This document shows positions 1 to 9,952 of a stretch of DNA of 64,000 nt, piece after piece; positions within the stretch are counted from its first letter, which is position 1; every line of letters starts with the position of its first letter. The stretch is from Zygnema cylindricum. Its lineage: Eukaryota; Streptophyta; Zygnematophyceae; Zygnematales; Zygnemataceae. Location of the stretch: positions 73,264 to 137,263 of the forward strand of contig JBBHKE010001162.1 of assembly GCA_037447655.1 (NCBI GenBank), given 5' to 3'. Made by a program: the position numbers and the translations under genes. The notes below the pieces were generated by a model, which was not told the origin of the DNA, ran no database searches, and was given only the letters and a program-made list of their open reading frames with translations.

Positions 1-700
1 AAATTAAACAATTCCCTATGTTTGTGATGTTTTACAACTTAGAGTTTCGTCGAATATTTCTTTCTCACTCACCTATGTTTGTGATTCCAGGCACTCTTTT
101 GTTATTTTCCTTTTTGAGAATGCAGCACAACTCTTTAGTTATGACCTAATTTGAGAACTCAACATAGTGTTTGTATCCTTTCTCGTAACGTACAATCCAA
201 AAATAAAGTGTATGTTTGACAATTCATTTTAGTGTTTGTATCCACTCACTCTTTCTTTATAAGCTGCTTTGAGATTCAACATTTTGTAGTGTTTGTATCC
301 CTTAACAAATTAAAACATGATTCTCCACTCACTCTTTAGTTATGACCTGCTTTGAGAATTCAGCATAGTGACGTGTTTCCACCCTTGAACAAATAAAACA
401 AGCTATTCTCCACTCACTCTTTACTTATGACCTGCTTCAAGAACTCAACACAGAGTTTATATCCTTTCTCCTAACAAACGTTCCAAAAATAAAGTGAATG
501 TTTGAGAATTCATTTTAGTGTTTGTATCCACTCACTCTTTATTTACAGTGAGGTTTAACAGTAAAGTGTTTGTATCCTTAAACAAAATTAAAACAACCTT
601 CTCGACTCACTCTTTACTTATGACCTGCTTCGAGAAGTCAACATAGTGTTTGTATCCCTTCTCGTAACGCTCCAAAAATGAAGTCAACGCTGCCAATTTT
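1..700. repeat. Degenerate AT-rich tandem repeat
   Basis: A loose repeat built from the phrases CTCACTCTTTA, TTATGACCTGCTT, GAGAACTCAACATAGTG and TTTGTATCC recurs at about 127, 240, 325, 409, 528 and 601. Spacings are near 84 bp, with a longer unit near 285 bp that includes a TCCAAAAATAAAGTG block. Copies differ by many substitutions, so it is old. It lies downstream of, and partly overlaps, the last exon of the minus-strand sugar transferase gene. The array may continue past the left edge. Confidence 0.7.
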
Positions 701-3700
701 TCTTCCAATCCGGTGATACAATCTGCATGAATGGTACTGAGTTCGACGAATGAAGTGGGGACGTCACACATGCAACCGCCGACCGAAGGTCGAACATAAA
801 GCATATTAATACCGATCTTGTGCTGTACTCCCTCGTTTATAGCAGGGAGAAGACTAGTCAGGGCATATTGGTCTCGCTTGCCCCTCGCCCTGTCACCCAA
901 ATAAGACACAACGAGACGTGACGATTTTTTCTAGGGTCTTCAAACTTTTTTAGCGTTTTTTTAAGGTTTTTTTGGGTTTGTACAGCCTTGTTAATTGCTG
1001 TAGCTAGTCAGGACACACTAGTCAAGCTTGTTCCTCGACCTACCACCCAAAGAAGATCATTTTAGGGCTTCTTCACACTAGGAAGTTGAGTCTTACAGAT
1101 CGGATCGAGCATCAAGCCAGTGTTTGAGAAAGGTCCGGGACCTCCACGTGTTTCTCATGAACCACAGACCGCTATTGGGAGCAATGTCATCCAAATCGGG
1201 ATACCATCGATCCATGGTGAGAAGCATGTCCGCCCAATTGTTCTTTTGAAGAGCGAAAGGAAAGGGAGGTGTCTACAGGAAAACACAACGAAACCAGTAC
1301 ACCACCCATCGCTATCAGAGTTAGCCAAAAAAACACGCACAAATTAGAGGGATGACACTCACTCGAATTAGAGTGATAGCACTCGACCGGAATTAGAGTG
1401 ATAATACTCAACTCGAATTAGAATGATAATACCGAACTTGAACTAGATTGATAACACTCACACAAATTAGAGTGATAACATTCAGCTCAAATTAGAGTGG
1501 TTAAGTTTAATAATGATGAGCAGTGTTCCTTTCAGCCTCCAAAGCTTGACCAGGCAGACGTGAAACAAATACTTTCACCTCTTTGAGATATACACCGCCC
1601 ATCACTATTAGGGTAAATCACTCTAATTCCAGTGAGTGTTTTTTGACTAACACTAATTATTAAGTGGCCCATATGCAGCCACGTCGCAAAACATAATTTA
1701 GTGTTAGTTGATTCTAGTGAAGAGTTAAAGCTATTACTTCACCAACTCTAATAGCAATGGCCATTGTAAGTAAACACTAATCGTAAAAGACTCGCATAAT
1801 GAATGTCAAGTCACTTTTGCTCATAAAAAACAAAACAAAATACCAAAAGCTGAACAGACAAAAGTCCAAGCTGACAGGACTATGAATGAATCCGATACGC
1901 CTTCATGAACAACCCAAATTAGTCAGAATATAGACTAATTAATATGTAGGCTAATATGTAGGCTAATGTATAGGTGATACATAGGCTAATATAGACTAAT
2001 ATATAGGCTTATGTATAGGCTGCCTTCCAGGGCCTTGACTTACAAAAAAATCAGATAGTAGTAAATAATTACCTTCAACCAAATGGCGTCAAGGTCCGAA
2101 AACACAACATGGTATCCGTCATGCATGATTTTTCGAATGACTTCCAGCCGCCTCCACGACTACCCATGAGCACCCGTATCGCAAATGTGAAACATTGTCA
2201 AGGTCAAAGTCGCAAATATGAAACATTGGCAAGGTTAAGGTCGTAAATATGAAACACAATGCCGGAAACATAAAACATTGTCAAACTTTTCGGCCATGAC
2301 CGACAGACAGCAAGTCAGTGAAGGTGAACGTCAAGCAGTACATTCCCGACAACGATGGGAAAACAAAAAAAGGACATCTATACTCACTTCCCGCCTGACA
2401 TTCTGGCGCAGAGCAAGGATTGAATAGAAATGATTTTCATTTTTGATACTACATTCAACTTGATCAAGTTATCATCAAACTGTAACGTTGTTTTGCTTCC
2501 TAACCGCGAAACTTTGCCTGCTTTAAAAGTGAAAAACCAGTCTTCACTTCGTTGCAGAGATATATAAAAAAGAAGACAGCAAAATTGAAGATCAAGTGCC
2601 AACCTGTTAAAAGGCTTTTGAAAATATTTTATCAACTACACCGTGAATCGCTATTAGCGGTAAGAGAAAATCAGTATGAGAACTGCTTTGGTGCAAATGG
2701 CGTGGATCTATGGCCAGACAAACTTTTCTCCTCTATTCCTAACATGCTTACCTTTAAACACCATTAAATTCAAGTAAAAGTTTAATAACACTAAATCGAC
2801 GCCTATCTTTTTTTGGCCCCTGACCATAAAAAAACGTCATTAATCCAGATTGTTTTTCTATTTATGCCATGGGAACACCGTCCACGTCGTCCAGACTTAA
2901 ATTAGAATCAAAAACACTAAAATAAACCCTGCAGTACATATTTCTTAGCAATTTACAGAGATACTTCCCGACAAAATTAAGGTATGTCACATGCCAAATG
3001 TAAGCACTAAAGCTTCTACGCGCAGCCTGCAGGAGAGTCACTCTCATGGCATCCCTGGAGGTCACAGTACAGTGTAAATCGCGTAGTTCCCAAAATACTA
3101 TCTCATAATCCTGTTCATTACATCACAAAAAAATAACATGAACTCCCTTATTGTTTTCTTATTCTGTGTACTTCCTCTATTTTCTGTATAGGCATGTTGA
3201 GGTAGAACATGGAGGATGTGCTTTCAGGGTTTTAATCTTGAATAGAACAGAAGGAGAAAAAACAATGTTTATACCGGTTACTGTTATGGAAGGATATAAA
3301 GTACTCTGAATAAGTGTTTAGAAAGTTGGTTATTCTGTTTTACACTCAAAGAGCTTGAAGCTACCTAAGCAAGCCAGTAATACAAGTTATAATGTAGAAG
3401 GATCGAGTTATGACTGTGTCTGAGTAGTGTTCTCTCTTTAAGACTTCCCTGACCTCCCTCTCGCTCCCTGCCAACGAAACTGCTTCTTTCCCTTCCTCCC
3501 TTCCCCCCTTCCCCCCTCCTCTCCCTCGACCTCCCTATTCTCTCTCCCCACCTCCTTACTCCCCCTCCAAAAAGGTTCCTTTCCCTCTCCCTCCCTGACT
3601 TGCAGCCAAAACACCGGAATTCACATGCGCGGGATTTCCTCAACCAGTGTTTTATTCATGACTGCAGTTAAAAGTTTTCCAAAAAAAATGTTCCATACAT

Positions 3701-5181
3701 AACCTAAAGAAACTCGACAGCTTCATCGGAAACCATAGTTTCAAATGTGCAAAAACAACAGGAAACTGGAAACGCTAGATACTATACACGTAATTTACTG
3801 TATAATACAATGTTACATGCAGTATAATAAACGTATAGTACGCAATAACCACATAGTGTTTCCAATTGTTTTCACAAATTTGAACAACGAATCCCGGTTG
3901 CCGTGCATTATGTGTATAGAATGGAGTTACCACATATAGCATTTCAATTGTTTTGCACATTGTATGGCAGAAATACTGACTGCAAAAACTGACTTGCAGC
4001 TTCCAAACTACTGTATGCACGGGTGACGGGGTACGCGGAACTGGGACGAAGACGGGGAGAGGAGAGAAGAGAGAGAGGGAGAGGGAGGAGAGGGAGAGGG
4101 AGAGGGAGAGGGAGAGGGAGAGGCAGAGGCAGAGGGAGGGAGAGGGAGAGAGAGAGAGGGAGAGGGAGTGGGAGGAGAAGGAGAAGAGAAGGAGCGGGAG
4201 AGGGAGAGGGAGCTGGTCAAGGGATTGCGAGGATTTATACCATAGCAATGTAAGCCGGAGTATCAAAGCGTACTTCGTCGCCTGAATATTGAAACGGTTC
4301 AACTGCGTCTGCCTGCAAACCAGCGAATGGAGGCGCTTCTTTTTTTCTTAGAAGAGTATAGTTGGCAATAGCTGATTCCTTCCAGCGGCTGGAACAGAAT
4401 GGTCTGGGATCAGTCGGCAAACCTTAGTACAAAAGGGTCAGAAGATGCAGTGTCCATCGCTACTATGTTAATAAGATCAACACAGTTACTGCCTTTTTTG
4501 ACCAAAAATCACAAAATAGTCTTAATAACAGTAGTTAAGGGAGTGGACGACAAGTCACCACGTCTCCCAACACTAAATTAGTATTATAAATTCAAATTCG
4601 GCATTTGCACTAATAATTTTTTACACTAATAGCGATGGACAGAGTAAACATTCCACTTAGCAGCAGAAATTCACAATTCTTAAGGGCTGGATTTCACTAC
4701 ACCATTCATCACTGTTAGGGTTAATAACCCTTATTTCAGTGAGGGTTTTTCTGACCCAAAATCGTAAATGAGTGTTAACAACACTATTTAATTAGGTGGC
4801 CCAAAATGAGCGGAGCGGTAAAATAAAACTTAGTGTAGACGATTCTAAAAAAGTGCTAACGTTAATAATTCACGAACTCTAATATTTATGTAGCCCTTGA
4901 CTTGAATGTACCGTGGAATTAGTTTCGAGCATAGGAAGAAGAGTGAAGAGAAGTGCACCTGGTCATCGTAATAGCATCGGATGTTCAGTGCTTGACAATA
5001 TTCATAAGCCCCTTTGTCTAATGTCAAAACTAAAACATGGCTGCCAAAGTTCATGGGGCGGTCAGGTACTTTATTCAAACGGTACAACCATAAGTCTAGC
5101 ATGTCCTTCCATGCTGACGTAAAAACTGTGACAATGACAACTCTCTTGGGAGTGGCCACATCGGCTAATGTTTGTCGCAAA
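607..5181 (-). CDS. Nucleotide-diphospho-sugar transferase-like gene (four exons, 5' end not found)
   Basis: I assemble four minus-strand exons: 5181-4959, 2159-2073, 1272-1097 and 889-607 (stop TGA). All introns are GT-AG, and the phases join without a break (0/0, 0/0, 2/1). Exon 1 encodes the start of the domain, VVIVTVFTSAWKDMLDLWL, then HVLVLTLDKGAYEYCQALNI. Exon 2 carries the DxD-type metal/nucleotide-sugar motif GYHVVFSDLDAIWLK. Exon 3 has PNSGLWFMRNTWRSRTFLKHW. Exon 4 has GKRDQYALTSLL and the C-terminal STIHADCITGLEEKL. This order of blocks is that of Nucleotid_trans (PF03407) plant proteins, usually Golgi type II glycosyltransferases. The donor sugar and acceptor cannot be told from sequence. 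The N-terminal exon with the membrane anchor was not found; exon 1 starts inside the domain. A short exon in the 2.8-kb intron cannot be excluded. The exon 2 acceptor lacks a strong pyrimidine tract. No exon contains a stop, so the gene may be functional. Confidence 0.72.
1342..1500. repeat. 25-bp minisatellite
   Basis: About 6.5 head-to-tail copies of a 25-bp unit close to AATTAGAGTGATAACACTCA plus 5 bp. Copies start at about 1342, 1366, 1391, 1416, 1441 and 1466. The first copy is 24 bp. It lies in the intron between exons 2 and 3 of the sugar transferase gene. Confidence 0.85.
1590..1775. repeat. MITE-like dispersed repeat, copy 1
   Basis: Begins with CACCGCCCATCACTATTAGG, runs through TCCAGTGAGTGTTTTTTGAC and AAGTGGCCCA, and ends near CCAACTCTAATAGCAATGG. 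The same blocks in the same order occur at about 4693-4890, so the two are copies of one dispersed element. There is no coding potential. The ends resemble the CACTACACCG termini of other short repeats here. Confidence 0.5.
1928..2021. repeat. Short TAGGCTAATATA-type tandem repeat
   Basis: Irregular 10-14 bp repeats of TATAGGCTAA / TATAGACTAA run for about 90 bp, close to the donor site of exon 2 of the minus-strand gene. They look like slippage products. Confidence 0.6.
2180..2285. repeat. 31-bp minisatellite
   Basis: Two full copies and two partial copies of a 31-bp unit containing CGCAAATATGAAACATTG and GCAAGGTTAAGG. It lies immediately upstream of exon 2 of the minus-strand gene, where the acceptor region should be. 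Confidence 0.75.
3440..3600. repeat. Pyrimidine-rich low-complexity tract
   Basis: An imperfect (CCCT/CTCC) tract of about 160 bp on the plus strand. Open reading frames over it encode only Arg/Glu/Gly strings and are not genes. Confidence 0.8.
3732..3886. repeat. MITE-like element, second copy of the 6871-7013 family
   Basis: The left end CCATAGTTTCAAATGTGC and the right end CACAAATTTGAAC are inverted and flank GGAAACGCTAG and AGTGTTTCCAATTG. The same arrangement occurs at 6871-7013 and, in part, near 7618-7710. It is non-coding. Confidence 0.5.
4045..4215. repeat. (GGGAGA)n purine tract
   Basis: About 170 bp of almost uninterrupted purines, mainly GGGAGA and GAGAGG. It lies in the long intron between exons 1 and 2 of the sugar transferase gene. 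Reading frames on both strands are low-complexity shadows. Confidence 0.9.
4693..4890. repeat. MITE-like dispersed repeat, copy 2
   Basis: Starts CACTACACCATTCATCACTG and shares TTAGGGTTAATAACCCT, CAGTGAGGGTTTTTCTGACC and AGGTGGCCCA with the copy at 1590-1775. CACTA-like ends suggest a non-autonomous CACTA-type element, but I could not define both ends or a target duplication. Confidence 0.5.
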
Positions 5182-5400
5182 CTGCACATGAACCCACAAA
5201 ACGACAAAATGTGTTTAAACTGCACATGAACCCACAAGATGACAAAATGTGTTTAAACTGCACATGGACCCATAAAACGACAAAATACGTTTAAACTGGA
5301 CATGAACCCACAAAATGACAAAATGTGTTTAGACTGCACACGAACCCGATAAACGACAACTTGTCTTTGTACTGCACATGAACTCACAAAAGTGCAAAAT
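5179..5400. repeat. 38-bp minisatellite abutting an exon
   Basis: Six copies at an exact 38-bp spacing start at 5179, 5217, 5255, 5293, 5331 and 5369. The unit contains AACTGCACATGAACCCACA and ACGACAAAATGTGTTT. On the minus strand each unit reads GGGTTCATGTGCAG followed by TTT, which is the same sequence as the acceptor used for exon 1 of the sugar transferase gene at 5181/5182. Confidence 0.92.
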
Positions 5401-5738
5401 CTCCTATATCATATGCGGATGGCTGAAATTCATCAGCCAGAAAGGCTTTGGAATTTGTTTTTGCAAGGCAGAAGATTTTGAGAGCACAAAAACTAAAAAA
5501 AAAAAGATCGATCCCTATGTTCCGAGGAAGAATCGGGGGAGATATAGGGGCAAGATGGAACTGGTCAGAGAAGGGCAGAAAAGGAGGAAAAAGTGGAGAA
5601 ATCGAAGGAGGGGAAAAGAGATGGAATGGGCGTAGAGGCACAGATGGCACAAAATGATGGCCCAGATGGTTCAAATACATGCTGAAACTCAATGGAAGAA
5701 CGAATTTAAAAAAAACATAAAGTGACAACCACTAAAAC

Positions 5739-5933
5739 CACACACCGTGTATCCCTATTAGCGTTAATGGCTTTTTCGCCACATAAAACAACTTTCCTCC
5801 ATGCACACTCGATTTCATTTGGAGACCGCTAATTGAAAGATAAGAACTGAATCTTCTCTTTCCGTGTGCACAGAAAAAGTGAGTTTAAGAGTCGAAAAAA
5901 CACATTAACGCTAATAACGATACATGGTATGGT
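5739..5933. mobile_element. MITE, about 195 bp with inverted ends
   Basis: The left end ACACCGTGTATCCCTATTAG and the right end (reverse complement ACCATGTATCGTTATTAG) form inverted repeats of about 30 bp, both followed by CGTTAATG. The interior has no reading frame. The interior phrases ATTTGGAGACCGCTAATTG and GTGCACAGAAAAAGTG also occur in the 6649-6863 element, so the two are copies of one family. Confidence 0.65.
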
Positions 5934-6648
5934 TGTGTTGATGGATTGCTTGTGAATGTTAACTTTCAAATTAAAAGAAAAAACAAGACGTTCTCAAGGT
6001 ACCTACAGTGGATCTCCAGTAACTTGGAACCATAAAGAAAGAAGAGTCACGACCACCAACAACGAAAATACTGCCACTCGTCCATCCAATACTTTTCGAA
6101 CAGCCTGCAAACCAACAGTCAATCGAGAATGAATTGATGATGAGTACCCCATGGTCAGACTTCAATGTTGACAAAAAACTCGTACAACTAAAAGCTGCTG
6201 TCTGCATTCGACCAATAAAGTTCTGTAAAAAGTACAAAAAAAAGGCAATGGAATGTCACAATGAGGAGCATGGTTAGATGCCACTGGCCCTCTGGTCCTA
6301 ACTTGAAATTATTTTGTGGCCTTGAGGAGGATATTAGGGCTTTTCTGTCAGAACAAGCAGCTTTCAAAACATCAATAAGGCTGAGTCTCGGATTCCATAA
6401 AAAGGACCTAATGATAAACAAGAGAGATTCTTACAGCTTTTGCGACATTGACACGTAAAAGAACAGGAAAACAGAGCTTGCCAGATTTGACTTTGATAAA
6501 TGGTAAACAAGCAAGGGAAATATGAACAGCAAAAGAACCATACTACAAGAGAGATTTTACCACAATAATTCCTTCTTCTCGTTGAACTAAAACTAGTGAA
6601 GACACAAAGACTCACTTGGTTCTATCAATGTCCACGCACCTGTTCCTA

Positions 6649-6863
6649 AACCATGAATTGCTATTAGCATCACTGTTTGCCGCAACATTAAGCAGCTTTT
6701 TTCCGTGCACATGTGTCCAATTTCTGTTTGGAGACTGCCAATCGGACAATAAGATCCTTACCTTTCCATTGCAGCCGTCTAATTAATGATCCAACAAGTG
6801 TGCACAGAGAAAAAATGTTCTAAGTGGCAAAAAAAACATCAGCACTAATAGCGATTCACGGTG
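6649..6863. mobile_element. MITE, second copy of the 5739-5933 family
   Basis: Ends ACCATGAATTGCTATTAGCA and (reverse complement) ACCGTGAATCGCTATTAGTG are inverted repeats. The interior carries TTTGGAGACTGCCAATCGG and GTGCACAGAGAAAAAATG. A single matching end, ACACCGTGAATCGCTATTAG, also lies at about 2638. Confidence 0.65.
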
Positions 6864-6870
6864 TAGTCTA

Positions 6871-7013
6871 GACCGTAGTTCAAATGTGTGACAACAATCG
6901 GAAATGCTACCTGGAGATTTCCCATATACTCAAAAAAACCATAAAATATGTGTAGAGTACGGAGTCACCACCTACAGCATTTCAAATTGTTTTCCTACAT
7001 TTGAACTATGGTC
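6871..7013. mobile_element. 143-bp MITE with TA target duplication
   Basis: GACCGTAGTTCAAATGT at the left end matches the reverse complement of the right end, GACCATAGTTCAAATGT. A second inverted block (GGAAATGCTACC / GAAATGCTGTAGG) lies just inside. TA is present on both sides, which fits a Tc1/mariner-type non-autonomous element. It is non-coding. Confidence 0.65.
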
Positions 7014-7617
7014 TAGATCAATTATATTGAACAATGGAGTCAGTTTGAACAAGTTGTGCGCCAACTAACTTTTCATATTATATTCAAAATGTTGTAAGAA
7101 TCATTGCATGAGTACCTTCTTTTGCAGATTACCAGAGATCAATAGCTAAGCAACTCCATTGTAAACAAATTTCACTTGCCAAATAAGAACCAGGTGCAAA
7201 GTAAGAGGATCTACATGCATGCTAATTATCCAGAACAAATGCACTGGTCGTTATCATAGTCCAGAATGATCAAGTACCAAACAATGTAACCTCCAAAAAA
7301 GTATGGTACAAATTTAGATTGGTCGAAAGTTGAGGCGTGGCTTCTCTTCGGCTAAAAGTCAGTCAATTAAATTTGTCAATTAGAGTTTGGAATTACAACC
7401 ATCGTCTTGTCCTTATCATCCTTCAATAAAGAGTCACGATGATGTGAGCTTGTCCCGCTTTTTAAAAGTCTAAATCAATCAATGATAGCAGTCTTTGCAT
7501 TCTTTGGGTTTCCCTTTTCTGAAATCAAGAATGAAATTCTTTGACAAATGAGTTTCCCTTTTTTGAAATCAAGAATGAAATTATTTGGCCAATGGGTTTC
7601 CCTTTGTAGAAATCATA

Positions 7618-7945
7618 TGTTAGTGTAAAAACGATCGGAAACGCTAGACGATGTTACCCCGAATAGTGCGCACAGCGTTTGCAATTGGTTTCGCACAATA
7701 AACCTATGATTGAAATAAAGAATGATTGGTTACCGCTGGCCAGCGTTTGATCCCCGCAAGTCGCAAAGACGCCCACGAGTCGCCTTCAAACATCCCCTCT
7801 CGTAAACGTCCCCACATAGTAGAGAGAGAAAGAGAGAGAGAAGGGGGGGGAGGAGGGAGGGAGGGAGAGGAGAGAGGGAGGGAGAGGAGAGAGGGAGAGA
7901 GAGGGAGAGTCCTTCGCGTTCTATTTTTAGGTTTTATGCCGTGAA
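7618..7945. repeat. Partial MITE copy and GA-rich tract
   Basis: From 7618 to 7710 there is a partial relative of the 6871-7013 MITE (GATCGGAAACGCTAGACG ... GCGTTTGCAATTGGTTTCGC). From 7820 to 7910 there is a GAGAGA/GGGAGG tract. Apparent reading frames here are low-complexity. Confidence 0.6.
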
Positions 7946-9482
7946 GTCACAGGTCAGCTGAGAAACCTACCAAGCACAAGGACCACAAACACAGAAAAAA
8001 CAAAACCGTCAAAAGAAAGTACAACTGATGGTTAGTCATAACCACAATACAGGGATTGCTACTGTTTCCATGGTTCAGTTGTAGTTCACAAAAACGAAAA
8101 CGACAAAGCTTTTACCAAGCTCGTGTTCATTTTCGCGACGTGGTTATTAGAATAACTACTTCACATTAAAACGGATATAAACCGGCGTAAGACATTAGTA
8201 ATTAATGTCACATGAGGTTTAATATAGTTGTAAAACATACAAATCGAGTGAGGACAAAGCACCTTTTTCTTTGCTTTTACATGAATGATTAAGTTAAAAT
8301 TTGTGATCATTTGGAAAAAAAGGTGTGTTTTCTCCATACATGAATTGGTGTGACCGATACTAATATAGATCCCATTCTAATTTGTTCTTGGAATGGCATC
8401 CAACCAAAGAAGAAAACTGCGAAACAAAAACCTAAATTTCATCATCGGAAACATACATACATAATACAACTAATGAAAAACATTCATTAAAAGAGTGAAC
8501 CAGACAGTGTAGAACTTGGTCTCGTAAGAGAAAAGGTTACGCACATAATATACAATTACTGAAAAACATCCATCACACTAATGAACTGCACGGTGCAGTA
8601 CTTAGTCTCATATTAAAACAGCTCCAATCGGAGGGCAGTGGAGTCTGTAGGGCAATGCTTCAGCGTCTGGCAGAAAGGAGAAAGAAAATGGGACCAGAAT
8701 TGAAGTGAAAGTACCAGAAACAAGAACTACAGTACAGAACTCAGAAGTACATATAGCACAGCCGTACAGAGATACAAGCAGTCAGAGTTAAGCCGTTTTT
8801 CCTTGTCATTTCCAAATCTTGGATCTAAACGAGATCTTCTGGCTCTTAGGACAGGATTCAAGAATCACAAGACGAAATTCAGACCATGAAAATTAGTAAA
8901 CCAAACGGCAGTTCAGGGTCCGTGATTCAAAGGTAATGCATTTCGCAAAACCTGGACACAGCGGATAGTAAGCGGGACAGCGAAGAAGTCATTAGTCTTT
9001 GTCATCTTCTGTAATAGATTTGTCGTTGTACGAACACGATAGCTTCTTCCACGTATTTTTTTTTCCCCTTTTTTTGAAACCCTTTGTACCCTATGGTTTT
9101 TTTCATCGCACTTTTTGAAATGAAAAAGTACACATTTTATGTCAGAGGTGATTTTAGGCCAACGGTCCTTAAATTTACTGCAGGACAGGTCCTTAACTCC
9201 AATTCCGTAATTAAAGAAATCATAATCTCGTTGGCGAATCAGAACTCGACTTGTCAGTGACAAGCTATGTACGCGCTCGAAGCTGTTCGCACATATGGTC
9301 AAACTCCTACACCGTGGACCTATGTAGCATCCGTAAACGAATAGACCAGTCCATGTGTCACGTTAAGATATCCACTTTACACACGCTTCGTGTTTGTACT
9401 GATTTTTGTCACGTGGGACATACCGGGTTGAAGACAAAAATGTAGTGTTGTTTATCGGTAGAGTTTTGCCAATAACCTATAT
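7946..9482. other. AT-rich interval, no gene recognised
   Basis: No conserved protein motif, RNA gene or ordered repeat was found. The longest reading frame (minus, 9302-8913) has no recognisable domain, basic low-information sequence and no splice or homology support. Confidence 0.5.
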
Positions 9483-9944
9483 CAGAGGTCGCAAAAGTCA
9501 AAATTTTAGATAACCGAAACCGACCGTTTTTTATTTTTCAAAATCTGAGTACCCAACGCCCGACCGGGTTATGTCACGCTCCTCAATTGTTAACCGTTAA
9601 CCGAAACGCGTTTACGAAAATAAAAGTTAACCGAAACTCGATTTCTCTCGACTACCCATAACCGCCCGTACCCGAATAAGTACAAAATTGGTGGTACATC
9701 TCCCGTATACCTTCCACGATAACAAGAGTACAAAGTACAATAATGTTGGATTGTATGGACAGTAAAAAATTTCTATTTTTTTTCATTTTTTGCTTACCCG
9801 ACGGTAACAGATTTGTTTTTTCTGTGAATCAACAGCCCGAATCCGCCCGGCCCCCCAAATTTGGCAACCGAATCCATTCTAGATCCGACGCGGGCGGTCG
9901 GTTAACAGTCGGTCACAGATTTGGTTGACCATTTGCGACCTCTT
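9483..9944. mobile_element. hAT-type MITE, 462 bp
   Basis: The left end CAGAGGTCGCAAAAGTCAA matches the reverse complement of the right end (AAGAGGTCGCAAATGGTCAA). The element is flanked by an exact 8-bp duplication ACCTATAT at 9475-9482 and 9945-9952. An 8-bp duplication and a CAG-type terminus are hAT features. The interior is rich in CCGAAACCGACC / CCGACCGGG motifs and has no transposase, so it is non-autonomous. Confidence 0.85.
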
Positions 9945-9952
9945 ACCTATAT

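Noticed and set aside
4008-4253. Arg/Gly/Glu- and Ser/Pro-rich reading frames on both strands
   Set aside because: They are translations of a purine microsatellite.
4235-4420. Extra exon of the sugar transferase gene (PPFAGLQADAVEPFQYSGDE...)
   Set aside because: A donor-like GTATAA follows, but the phase does not fit between the neighbouring exons and the residues do not match the family.
5179-5400. CRISPR-like array
   Set aside because: The 38-bp units are head-to-tail with no spacers, and the surrounding gene is eukaryotic.
6188-6421. Upstream exon of the sugar transferase gene (SLIDVLKAACSDRKALISSS)
   Set aside because: Faint resemblance to the region before the domain, but no convincing splice sites or phase match were found.
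8913-9302. 129-codon minus-strand reading frame as a gene
   Set aside because: No recognisable domain, basic irregular composition and no supporting context.
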